The position numbers and the translations under genes are program-made. Below the pieces are notes generated by a model. It had not been told where the DNA came from and made no database searches. It saw only the letters and a list, made by a program, of their open reading frames with translations. DNA of 64,000 bases from Marinihelvus sp942491555. GTDB lineage: Bacteria; Pseudomonadota; Gammaproteobacteria; Xanthomonadales; SZUA-36. Below, piece after piece: positions 1-7,795 of the stretch (the first letter of the stretch is position 1; each line of letters starts with the position of its first letter). The stretch lies in contig CALOBN010000006.1 in assembly GCA_942491555.1 (NCBI GenBank), positions 124,001 through 188,000 of the forward strand. The letters are read 5' to 3'.

Positions 1-295
1 CAAAAAAGTCGGCCTGTTTACGCGTTTTGAAATGACGCACACTTGATCGACCCAGAAAAAACGCTGGCACCCATATGATGGCGCCAACCGTGACGTCCGT
101 GGTGATCATAACGGCAAGTGCGATGACAGAAATAAGCAACGCCAACACACCATAAATCGTCGCGCGTATGGTCTTTCGCTCCAACGTTGGAGGACGGTTC
201 CGGGCCGGCCTGGCGTCGCCCTGTTTGGTCAGATTTGCCTTGTCATCAATGACGGGACTGGAGGGCTTCTCCTCCGGCGGTTCAGAGTTAATGAT
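1..295 (-). CDS. Small two-helix membrane protein, cut by window edge
   Basis: I do not recognise the family. The minus frame opens directly after an in-frame TAG (301-299) and runs off the window. It encodes a charged, proline-rich N-terminal tail of about 45 residues, then a hydrophobic stretch (YGVLALLISVIALAV), a short polar turn and a second hydrophobic stretch (VGAIIWVPAFFLG), followed by a basic segment. This suggests an inner-membrane hairpin. The frame has no ATG, GTG or TTG near its start. An AAGGAG Shine-Dalgarno (307-302) lies 6 nt before ATC (295) and 9 nt before ATT (292), so initiation at a rare AUC or AUU codon is the best reading. It is divergent from the coiled-coil gene at 505. 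Whether it is a real gene is moderately supported by coherent amino-acid composition; its function is unknown. Confidence 0.5.
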   Translation of the reverse strand, partial: MINSEPPEEKPSSPVIDDKANLTKQGDARPARNRPPTLERKTIRATIYGVLALLISVIALAVMITTDVTVGAIIWVPAFFLGRSSVRHFKTRKQADFF

Positions 296-504
296 GCTCT
301 ACTCCTTATTCGGTGAACACGATCCGGTGAACACGCGGGTTATGGCCAGCTCACGCCCTTTGCCACGCGCCCGATTGGGTTTGAAAAAATATTGAGTAAG
401 ACTTAATCAGCGATCACTAATTGATGTCAATACTTTAAGATTACGGCTGGATATTTTGAACCGGATAAATTGCAAGCACTTACTGCTGGCGGAGAAAAAT
501 TAAA

Positions 505-1482
505 ATGACAGATTCTAAAAACGATGAAAATAGTTCGGACTCGGCTTTAGGGTCAATTGCCCTTGTTGAATTGGCGTCACAAAAGGCTGCGAGAATAGTA
601 TCGGACGAGATCATCCGACGAGAAGATCAACGCGCCAAGCGCACAACCATGATTTTTTCGATTCTAGCCGTAATCGGGATCAGTGGTGTTGTTGGCATTA
701 TTGGCATTCGCATTGACACCTCTTCCCGCGAGGCTATCGACGAGAAAATTGCCACATTGGACCCGATTATCGAGGACAAAGTCCGCCTGGCTGTTGAGAA
801 TGGCATTGGGGGCGTTCGCACTCTGCTGGAGGAGAACGAACGCCTGGAAAATTTCCTGGCCTTGACTGAGGAACTGGAAGAAGAACCCTACATCCCTGTT
901 CAAACCAGAGAAGCCATCATGGCGCATTTGCGTGAATTAAGTGCTGTCCCGCGGATCACCAGTCAAGACAGATTTCTCTCCGGGCTGGACACGGTGATTG
1001 AGCAATTTGCGAGTTATAGCCAATCAGAGCAGTTAAACGAAATTGACAGTATCCTGGGCAATCTTCTCAAAACCCGGCAAGAAAACTCTCTCTGGTTTGC
1101 AAACCATTACGGACAGCTCATCATTGGGTCTCCGTATCCACTGGATAGACATACAGCCGATTTGGATAGGATCCAGAAATATCTCGAGGCCGCCCACTCT
1201 TATCAATATCCGGAGATCAAAGTTTTGTGGGAATTGCTCATAGAATTCAAACGAACAGGCAACGAGGGAAACGACATCACCGACAAACTTGTTGAGTCCA
1301 CGGGTGATTTGAAAGATGAAGACGAAGCAAACCTGCTGAACGACCTCTTCAACTACTCTGATCCAGATAACTGGATGACTGGCGGGGGAAATCAGGAGGC
1401 ACGGGAATTGGCTTTGGTGGTATCGAAACTCTATGAGCGTTATCCGGAGTTGGTGGTTCTGGAAGGAGAAGCAGGTGAATGA
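505..1482 (+). CDS. Hypothetical single-pass membrane protein with coiled coil
   Basis: Unrecognised protein of 325 residues. The N-terminal 50 residues are acidic then basic, followed by one transmembrane helix at about 50-68 (IFSILAVIGISGVVGII). Next comes a predicted coiled coil (about 75-125, rich in E, I and L) and an alpha-helical C-terminal domain. There is no signal peptide cleavage site. The ATG at 505 is preceded by GGAG about 11 nt upstream. The 3' end converges on the minus-strand operon at 1580 with a gap of 97 bp. Codon use and base composition look AT-richer than the housekeeping genes further along, in line with the adjacent TIR operon, so both may belong to one accessory block. 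No catalytic motif is visible. Confidence 0.75.
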   Translation: MTDSKNDENSSDSALGSIALVELASQKAARIVSDEIIRREDQRAKRTTMIFSILAVIGISGVVGIIGIRIDTSSREAIDEKIATLDPIIEDKVRLAVENGIGGVRTLLEENERLENFLALTEELEEEPYIPVQTREAIMAHLRELSAVPRITSQDRFLSGLDTVIEQFASYSQSEQLNEIDSILGNLLKTRQENSLWFANHYGQLIIGSPYPLDRHTADLDRIQKYLEAAHSYQYPEIKVLWELLIEFKRTGNEGNDITDKLVESTGDLKDEDEANLLNDLFNYSDPDNWMTGGGNQEARELALVVSKLYERYPELVVLEGEAGE

Positions 1483-1579
1483 GGTTTGGAAGGGGTCGAC
1501 TCTGGGCAGCTGAACAGATTCCCGGATCACGCTGGCTGAGAGCACTGGTGCTGCCTGACAGAGGCGCTTTTTGCCCGAA

Positions 1580-2767
1580 CTAACTATTGTTACTTACGGT
1601 CGCGAAGCAGTCGCCAGTCGTGTTCATGTCCATGTTCAGTTGTGCAAGCGTCTGTCCTAATTGTTGCAGCCACTTGTGGTCGCTGCCGGGTAGCTTGCAG
1701 TAGCTTTCGATAGATACTGACAGCGCTTGCAGGTTTGGAACGCTCCGCTGCCGGGAAATATTTGCCAACTCAACAAAAATTCCGGCTTGTGCCATTTTGG
1801 GTGACTCGCCAAAGGTGCTGTCATTACGTGTAAGCGCCTGCCCGCCGCAGGGAACTTCCGTTTCGCTTTTTGCCCACGCCATGTACCATCCGGCGTCCGC
1901 AACGAGTTGTGCCTGGGCCATTGGTTCTTCGATCACCCTGTTCATCATCTCGATGACGCCGCACCAGTCAGCCCGATAGGCCCGCAACACCCCTGCCGTG
2001 AAGTCAACCGCATCGCTGCGATTGCTGAGATTTGGCAGCTCTACGAAGCCAATGTCCCCCTCTTGCCGACCATATTCATCCAGCAACTTCACTTTGGCCC
2101 GATCGCTCCGGGCCCATTCAATGATTTTGAAGCTGGCACCAAGCTGCCTGCCATCTTCCAGCTTAATGGCGCCCGCACCGGAGTAGTTGGCAACCGTTTG
2201 AGATGACAGAGCGAAGGGTTTAAAACTGTATTTTTGAGCAGGAAGTTCCAGGTGAAAGTCGACACCCCCTATGCTCACTTTCCAGGTTGGGACATTGTTC
2301 TCAATGAGGGACAGGTACGCCATTACAACCGCTTCATCGCCCAATGGGAACGTGCTTCCCCAGAAGACCATGTCGCACCCTTCTTTTGCATCAGATCCGC
2401 CTCCTGGCGGCCTTTGGCAATCTGTATAGCGCGCTGCTGCGTTGCTAAAACCCGGCTCATCCAGAGGTTGGTCGCTCCAGAGTATCTGCGCACCAGCTTC
2501 CAGCCAAACTCCGTTTCGTGCTCTGACCAGGGTTTGCATTATTTGCATGTTGAGTACGGTGGCGACACTAAGCCCGAGCGCTGCCGGGCCGTCGAAGCGA
2601 GGGACCAGCAAACAGAGCGCATTCGCCTGGCAATCTACCTCGCTCGATTCACCCTTGCTCGATGCGCCCGAAAACGCATGCGAATCCGACGCTGAAATGA
2701 ACATCAGGGCACAGAATATGGCCGCTACAGCGAATCCGCCATTGATGAAATCCGTTCTAGTCATCAT
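1580..2767 (-). CDS. Exported hypothetical protein, third gene of TIR operon
   Basis: 395-residue protein with an N-terminal signal peptide (hydrophobic about 10-26, likely cleavage after SDSHA). I do not recognise the mature domain. It has several cysteines (CQANALC near the N-terminus, others scattered), suggesting disulphides in the periplasm. A segment of the type CLLVPRFDGPAALGLSVA followed by a helix loosely resembles the start of TolB/FlgO-like domains, but this is not a firm assignment. The ATG ATG start overlaps the end of the upstream gene by 11 nt, so the two are very probably translationally coupled. It is the last gene of the operon and faces the 505-1482 gene. The operon context implies a periplasmic partner of the TIR membrane protein. 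Confidence 0.75.
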   Translation of the reverse strand: MMTRTDFINGGFAVAAIFCALMFISASDSHAFSGASSKGESSEVDCQANALCLLVPRFDGPAALGLSVATVLNMQIMQTLVRARNGVWLEAGAQILWSDQPLDEPGFSNAAARYTDCQRPPGGGSDAKEGCDMVFWGSTFPLGDEAVVMAYLSLIENNVPTWKVSIGGVDFHLELPAQKYSFKPFALSSQTVANYSGAGAIKLEDGRQLGASFKIIEWARSDRAKVKLLDEYGRQEGDIGFVELPNLSNRSDAVDFTAGVLRAYRADWCGVIEMMNRVIEEPMAQAQLVADAGWYMAWAKSETEVPCGGQALTRNDSTFGESPKMAQAGIFVELANISRQRSVPNLQALSVSIESYCKLPGSDHKWLQQLGQTLAQLNMDMNTTGDCFATVSNNS

Positions 2768-3467
2768 CGTAATTCATGGCTCTTTCGATTTTGGCCCTGA
2801 TTGGCTGCTGTTCGCCAGGCAGGTTGGCTAACCAGTAGCCGATCTGTACTTTGGCGCGACTTTCATCGAGTGTGCAGCTGCCACCGCTACCATTGCGATT
2901 CAGCAGCGAAAGCGCCAACAGCGCAGAGAACTGATCGGTCATGTTTGCTGCGTTTTCAGCCGATATTTCGCCAGTCATTACCTCAAACTCATCCCTGACA
3001 TTTTCCCCCCGGAACTCGCCAAGAAATACCTTGGTATTAACAGCAACTTCACTGCTGCTAAGTACCACTTGTCTCTCAGCATCAATCGCTCGAAAGACGT
3101 AGAGCTGCAAAGCCCCGGTGTCCATCAAATAGTTTTCGGCAATATCGTTGTCACCACTGATTTCAGGAATAAGTTCATTCCTGTGGCCGCTGGTATCTTT
3201 TAGTCTGGGGATGTGGGAGAACTGAACGTCCAGTCTTTCGCCGGCCTGCGAATCGTCAGCAAGTAACTCCAGATCGTTCTTGAGTTTCACGCTCAGTAAT
3301 TTCGTGAACTGTTCGTACAGAGTTACATTTTCTACGGGCATGTCCCGCAAGCTTATGATGGTGGAATTCCACTCACAGTCGTCCGAAATTGCGCCCTGTG
3401 AGATGAGAAGAACCACGCTGGCGGTTAGCAGCTTTTGCCGTAACCTTCTGGCTGCTGTTACTTGCAT
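2757..3467 (-). CDS. Exported hypothetical protein, second gene of TIR operon
   Basis: 236-residue protein with a signal peptide (basic N-terminus then LLTASVVLLISQGAIS). The mature part is about 208 residues, mixed alpha/beta by composition, with two cysteines (DDCEW and GSCTLDE) that could pair. No known domain is recognised. The start overlaps the stop of the TIR gene by 10 nt, and its own stop overlaps the start of the next gene by 11 nt. This spacing is typical of translationally coupled subunits. Because the TIR protein has a periplasmic Cys-containing domain and both downstream proteins are exported, a joint envelope complex is a reasonable inference. Confidence 0.75.
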   Translation of the reverse strand: MQVTAARRLRQKLLTASVVLLISQGAISDDCEWNSTIISLRDMPVENVTLYEQFTKLLSVKLKNDLELLADDSQAGERLDVQFSHIPRLKDTSGHRNELIPEISGDNDIAENYLMDTGALQLYVFRAIDAERQVVLSSSEVAVNTKVFLGEFRGENVRDEFEVMTGEISAENAANMTDQFSALLALSLLNRNGSGGSCTLDESRAKVQIGYWLANLPGEQQPIRAKIERAMNYDDD

Positions 3468-4405
3468 GTTGCGTTTTCTGGCGTCCCGGACTCGTGCTCC
3501 ACCCGGCAGGATAAAGGATTCTGATCGTCTTGTGTCCAGATGTTGCCGAGTATGCCTTCCAGCTTCATTCGAACGATATAGTCATCCGGTCGCAGCGGTA
3601 CGGTCAGGCACTTTATTTCGCCTTCGACCTCGCGGCATGTCTTGGGGTCAAACTTTTGCAGCGTCGTAGCCGATGGTGCTTCAGGCCAGGGGATGAGCGT
3701 GATTACACGCGAGCCCTTGCGCGGTTCCAGCGTTGCTTGAACCGGTAACTTGTTAAAAGGTATAACGCCTTGATCTGGGCCTGCGCACAGCAATACAACG
3801 TGGGAGCTGCAGCTTATGGTCATGTCGTCCATGCTGGAGCGCACGCCGAGCAGGACATGCAGACCAAGGGCGAGGATCAGTGATATCACCACAGATATCG
3901 CAGTATAGGCTCTCCAGCCGGCACGCCCGAGCATAATGTTGCGCCATAGAGATAGTTCTCGTCGTATCGCGCGGTAGAGGTATTCAGCTTGGCCTTCAAA
4001 CCCCGAGCCTGCGGTAAGTTCTATGCCTGCCCGCGCATTAAGACCGGCAATGCTGCTTGGCAAGGCGTCTCTGGACGGCATTATGGCGCCATCTACCAGC
4101 ACCGGTATTACTGGTCTGCCCGTGGCCAGGGCGTGCTCAACCTCAATTCGTACATTGTCTTTTTCATTGTCGATACGGCGACCCTCGTCGCTTTCACCTA
4201 TCCAGCCTCTGCCAATAACAACCAGAACAACTTGCGCCGTGGCTATCTCCTGTTGGATGTACTCATTGAAGTCGTGGCCTTTACGGTCATCATCAATATC
4301 CAGGAAAACAGCGTCATCGCCAAAATGCCGCCGCAGCCGGTCCGCAAGCCGCCCGGTCGCGTCGGCGCTATCAGCGCGTCTATAGGAAATGAATATCTTG
4401 GACAT
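3458..4405 (-). CDS. TIR-domain transmembrane protein
   Basis: 315 residues, starting at the Met of MSKIFISYRR (an upstream in-frame start at 4459 would add 18 unrelated residues). Residues 1-145 form a TIR_2-type domain: FISYRRAD at the N-terminus, VFLDIDDD about 33-40, LVVIGRGWI about 61-69, then VRIEVEHAL (85-93). E88 or E90 there is the candidate catalytic glutamate of NADase TIR domains. VIPVLVDG follows at 99-106. A transmembrane helix spans about 168-187. The C-terminal 125 residues are predicted periplasmic, with several cysteines. Bacterial TIR domains can hydrolyse or cyclise NAD+, or act as scaffolds; which applies here is unknown. It heads a three-gene operon with two exported proteins. 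The TIR assignment is secure, the role is not. Confidence 0.88.
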   Translation of the reverse strand: MSKIFISYRRADSADATGRLADRLRRHFGDDAVFLDIDDDRKGHDFNEYIQQEIATAQVVLVVIGRGWIGESDEGRRIDNEKDNVRIEVEHALATGRPVIPVLVDGAIMPSRDALPSSIAGLNARAGIELTAGSGFEGQAEYLYRAIRRELSLWRNIMLGRAGWRAYTAISVVISLILALGLHVLLGVRSSMDDMTISCSSHVVLLCAGPDQGVIPFNKLPVQATLEPRKGSRVITLIPWPEAPSATTLQKFDPKTCREVEGEIKCLTVPLRPDDYIVRMKLEGILGNIWTQDDQNPLSCRVEHESGTPENATCK

Positions 4406-4891
4406 ATCGAAAGGTTGTCTGCTGTAGCAACTTTGCCTGGGCCGTAACTGCAGCAGCATCCAGCTGCTGTCCTGGTGCCTGAGTCACGCTGAAGCTGAAC
4501 CTTTCGATAAGTCGATTGATATCAGCGTGCCTGATTGACAGCGGCGGTGACAGAAACCAGGCTGCCGGCTAATGCGCGGCTTATTTATGTGTACTTTACT
4601 TGCAAGGCCGTCGCAAATTTTCCAGGTCAGGGATAAGCAGTGTAAGCCCTTGCCAACTGTCTGTTCCACCCATGAGCATGTATTTCATTTCCATAGGGTC
4701 GTCGATGCCATACCTTGAGCTTTTGCGCCCCGGGCCGGATACATTTTCAGCCAAGATCGCCACACCATCTCCGGCTCGGTCCCGCCAGGCGGACTTTGCT
4801 ATTCGGCCGCTTAAAGATTTATGATCCACGGTGGTTCGGGCATGTTCATGTCCCGGGAACATTGAGCCCACAAACTGGGGGTAATAAGACG
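4406..4891. other. Intergenic region between TIR operon and mscL
   Basis: This 486-bp gap lies between divergent genes and must hold promoters for the TIR operon and mscL, but I see no convincing sigma-70 box pair. A minus-strand open frame (4871-4596, 91 codons) has plausible composition in its last 60 residues (for example RDRAGDGVAILAENV and MEMKYMLMGGTDSW), but it has no clear ribosome-binding site. It may be a gene remnant or chance. Nothing else is recognisable. Confidence 0.3.
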
Positions 4892-5305
4892 ATGGGAATG
4901 ATGAGTGAGTTTAAAGAATTCGCCATGCGCGGCAATGTCGTGGATATGGCGGTAGGCATCGTGATTGGTGCTGCTTTCGGCAAGATTGTGGCGGCTTTCG
5001 TTGATGGTGTGCTTATGCCGCCGCTCGGACTTGCCATTGGTGGTGTGGACTTCAGTAGCCTGGCTGTGACACTCAAGGCGGCGACGGATGGCCATGAGGC
5101 AGTGACGTTGAACTACGGCAGCTTTGTGCAAACCGTGGTGGACTTTACGATTATCGCTTTCGCCATATTCCTTGTCATCAAGGCAATGAATTCCATGAAG
5201 AAAAAGGAAGAAAAAGCCCCCGAAAAACCGCCAGAACCTTCAACGGAAGAGAAGCTGCTGACCGAAATCCGTGACCTGTTGAAGCAGCAGCAAAGTTCGT
5301 CCTAG
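4892..5305 (+). CDS. mscL: Large-conductance mechanosensitive channel MscL
   Basis: 137 residues, the usual MscL length. The channel is a homopentamer in the inner membrane that opens at near-lytic tension to release solutes on hypo-osmotic shock. The N-terminal amphipathic helix MSEFKEFAMRGNVVDMAVG and the pore-lining first helix (GIVIGAAFGKIVAAFVD) match the family closely. The second helix (FTIIAFAIFLVIKAMN) and a charged C-terminal helical bundle (KKKEEKAPEKPPEP..) follow. The start is placed at the ATG at 4892, preceded by GGGGG with 10 nt spacing. A longer open frame from 4715 adds 59 residues unlike MscL and is rejected. The gene stands alone and is followed by a hairpin at 5349-5387. 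Confidence 0.97.
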   Translation: MGMMSEFKEFAMRGNVVDMAVGIVIGAAFGKIVAAFVDGVLMPPLGLAIGGVDFSSLAVTLKAATDGHEAVTLNYGSFVQTVVDFTIIAFAIFLVIKAMNSMKKKEEKAPEKPPEPSTEEKLLTEIRDLLKQQQSSS

Positions 5306-5348
5306 CCGCCAACGCGCCAGGCCGTACGCCGGAAATTTATCCAGGTGC

Positions 5349-5387
5349 AAAGGGCCGGACACCTTTAACAAAGAGTATCCGGCCCTT
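5349..5387. terminator. Bidirectional hairpin between mscL and S9 peptidase
   Basis: AAGGGCCGGA (about 5350-5359) pairs with TCCGGCCCTT (5378-5387) around an 18-nt loop. It sits exactly between convergent genes ending at 5305 and 5403, so it can terminate both. Its arms belong to the same GTATCCGGCCC repeat family found at 19372, 24099 and 28878, so it may be a repeat co-opted as a terminator. No long T-tract is present. Confidence 0.6.
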
Positions 5388-5402
5388 GTCTAAGTCCCCG
5401 TG

Positions 5403-7430
5403 CTATTCCTGCCCAGGCGGATAGCGCTCAAACCAGGCCAGGATATTGTCGACCTTGGCGATCAGCTGGGACGGCCGGGCGGCGATGCCGTGGTAGGCCT
5501 CGGGTACACGAATCAGAACCGTATCCACGCCGCGAATCTGCAGCGCCTGGTAGTACTCTTCTGACTGGCTCATGGGCGTGCGCAGATCCGCCTCACCGGT
5601 AAGCAGGGCCGTGGGGGTCGTGACATTACCGACCAGCGACAGTGGTGAACGGGCCCAATAACCCTCCGGGTCTTCCCAGGGCTGTTTTTCGAACCAGTAG
5701 CTTGAGTAATAGGGTGCCCCGTCGGAGGTCAGCGAGAAACTCGCCCAGTTGATCACCGGCTTGGCCACCACGGCGGCCCGGAAGCGGTCCGTGTTGCCGA
5801 CAATCCAGGCGGTGAGCACGCCGCCGCCGGAGCCGCCGGTCACATACAGCGCTTTCTCATCCACAAAGCCCATGGCGATAACTGCATCCACCCCGGACAT
5901 GAGGTCATCGTAATCCTGACCCGGGTAGTTATGATGGATTTCGTTGGCAAAGCCGTAGCCGTAGCTGGTTGAGCCGCGCGGGTTGCTGTAGAGCACCACG
6001 TAACCGGCGGCGGCAAACAGCTGCGCCTCGGCGGAGAACTGCGGCCCGTAAGCGGCGAAGGGGCCGCCGTGTATCTCCAGGATTAACGGGTATTGCCGGG
6101 TCGGATCAAAGTCCGGCGGGGTCACGATCCAGCCCTGGATCTCCTGGCCATCGTAAGACGAGGCCCAGTTGACCTCCTGGACGGCGCCCATGGTCCGGTA
6201 GCCCAGCAGATCCTCGTTCAGATCCACAATGCGCTTTGGTGCCGCGTTACCCTTGCCCGTTGCCAGGCCGGCGGGTCGCAGCGGCTGGCCTGCAGTGTAG
6301 GCATAGGCGCCATTTTGCGATGCGGAAAAGCTCCCGGAGGTGTAGGGCCGTCCCAGGGTCGTGCCGCCAAGATCATCGGCCAGGGTCTTGAGCGTGCCGC
6401 CGGTGGTAAGGCTGGCCAGGTAAGTCTTGCCATGGTCGTCATACTGCACGTAAAGGCGGTTTGAGCTGCCGGCCCACTGCACCTCGTCAACAGATCGGTC
6501 AAAGTCTGCAGTTAGAACCTTGATCGAGCCATCCTCCAGGTCGAGAACCGACACTTCACTGGTCTGGTAACCCATGAGTTTGTCTTCGAAGCCCAGGAAG
6601 GCCAGTTTGCTGCCATCCGGTGACACGGCCGGTGAGTTCTCAGGCCCGTCAATGTCGGTCAGTTTGGTGAGAGCTTTATTGCTTAGCTGCAGTGCCCAGA
6701 TGGCACTCTCTGCCCGGTCAAGCTGCCAGTCCGCATTGCGGTTGGCGGAAAAATAAATTGTCTCGCTGTCCGGGGACCAGGCAATCGGGCCGTTGTGGTT
6801 GAACGCCCCGGATGTGAGCTGCCGCGGCGTACCGCCCTCAGCGGAAATCACGAATACCTGGGAAAAGCCGGTTTCCAGTTCGCCCTGCCCGTCCGCACGC
6901 CATGTCACCCGGTCGATGACCTTGACCGGCGGTGCCCATTCGGCCCCCTCGGGCGCTTTGGGCGGAGTGACCAGGCTGGCTGGTGTTTCCGGCACCAGCA
7001 TAGTGAAGGCGATGCTCTGACCATCCGGTGACCAGCTCATGGAAGCAGGCGCGCGGCGCAGGTTGCTCAGAACGGCGGAATGTCCGTTGTCCATCCAGCG
7101 AAGGTGTATCTGCGCCCCGCGGCCATCAACGCTGGTCACATAGGCCAGCCGTGTGCCGTCCGGGGACCAGCGCGGGCTGCCATAGTTGTCCGGACCGGAC
7201 AGCAAGGCCCGGTGATTGCTGCCATCCGCGTCAACGATCCAAAGGTTGGAAACTGCCTGGTCAGTCATGATGTCCATGGCACGTCGCACGTAAACCACCT
7301 GCGAACCATCCGGAGAAATCTGCGTTTCCGCCACCAGTTCCAGCTCAAAAATATCCGTGTTTACCAACCGCTGGTCAGTGGCCAGAAGCGGAGTGCTGAC
7401 AAGCAAAAGCATGAGAATCAATGGTCGCAT
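5403..7430 (-). CDS. S9-family prolyl oligopeptidase-type serine peptidase, exported
   Basis: 675 residues from the ATG at 7430 (MRPLILMLLLVSTPLLAT is a clear signal peptide). A longer frame to 7532 only adds non-homologous residues. The N-terminal part (about 25-400) carries TolB/DPP-like beta-propeller repeats (SPDGTRLAYVTS, SPDGQSIAFTM, SPDSETIYFSA, SPDGSKLAFLG). The C-terminal alpha/beta-hydrolase domain has the nucleophile elbow GGSGGG (Ser near 535), an Asp in GEADLRTP (near 615) and the His in EAYHGIA (near 645), completing the triad. It resembles acylaminoacyl-peptidase or S9C enzymes that trim short peptides in the periplasm. The gene is monocistronic. Start is well supported; substrate is unknown. 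Confidence 0.93.
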   Translation of the reverse strand: MRPLILMLLLVSTPLLATDQRLVNTDIFELELVAETQISPDGSQVVYVRRAMDIMTDQAVSNLWIVDADGSNHRALLSGPDNYGSPRWSPDGTRLAYVTSVDGRGAQIHLRWMDNGHSAVLSNLRRAPASMSWSPDGQSIAFTMLVPETPASLVTPPKAPEGAEWAPPVKVIDRVTWRADGQGELETGFSQVFVISAEGGTPRQLTSGAFNHNGPIAWSPDSETIYFSANRNADWQLDRAESAIWALQLSNKALTKLTDIDGPENSPAVSPDGSKLAFLGFEDKLMGYQTSEVSVLDLEDGSIKVLTADFDRSVDEVQWAGSSNRLYVQYDDHGKTYLASLTTGGTLKTLADDLGGTTLGRPYTSGSFSASQNGAYAYTAGQPLRPAGLATGKGNAAPKRIVDLNEDLLGYRTMGAVQEVNWASSYDGQEIQGWIVTPPDFDPTRQYPLILEIHGGPFAAYGPQFSAEAQLFAAAGYVVLYSNPRGSTSYGYGFANEIHHNYPGQDYDDLMSGVDAVIAMGFVDEKALYVTGGSGGGVLTAWIVGNTDRFRAAVVAKPVINWASFSLTSDGAPYYSSYWFEKQPWEDPEGYWARSPLSLVGNVTTPTALLTGEADLRTPMSQSEEYYQALQIRGVDTVLIRVPEAYHGIAARPSQLIAKVDNILAWFERYPPGQE

Positions 7431-7795
7431 TGCGGTGTCCCTGTAATGAATGGTTTGCCCGACTGCCCGGAAGATGCCGGCAGAATCAGGGCGACAGTCT
7501 GCGAGTAATCCCGTTGGAAAGCAAAGGTGCATGACACCGCTACGGGCGCTGCGCCCGGTTCCGCTCTGAATGAGCGGGGGACTGCGCCAACCCCCAAAAG
7601 AAATAGGCGGGCCGGATAGATTTTCTAATTGAACCCGATTCCTTTATCCAGTTTGCCATGATCCCGGAGCCGGGCCGATCGGTGCGTCTTTGACTCTGGC
7701 CATGTTGCTCCAAAATAAATGCACACACAATGCATATATGGACGAACTTCGTTGAGTTTAAAATAGAGCGATTAAAGGAGAATGGGTACTATCGA
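7431..7795. other. Intergenic region between divergent S9 peptidase and L-domain gene
   Basis: 365 bp between divergently transcribed genes. The right end is AT-rich and carries AAAGGAG at 7774-7780 ahead of the L-domain gene. The first ATG after that ribosome-binding site (7782) is in the wrong frame and would give only a 24-codon peptide ending in TAG. Whether this peptide acts as a leader is unknown. No repeat or RNA gene is seen. Confidence 0.35.

Noticed and set aside
421..457. TTGATG as a -35 box for the 505 gene
   Set aside because: No -10 hexamer at 16-18 bp; the AT-rich TATTTT is 25 bp away.
4715..4891. N-terminal extension of the mscL frame
   Set aside because: The added 59 residues do not look like MscL, and a ribosome-binding site and the family start fit 4892.
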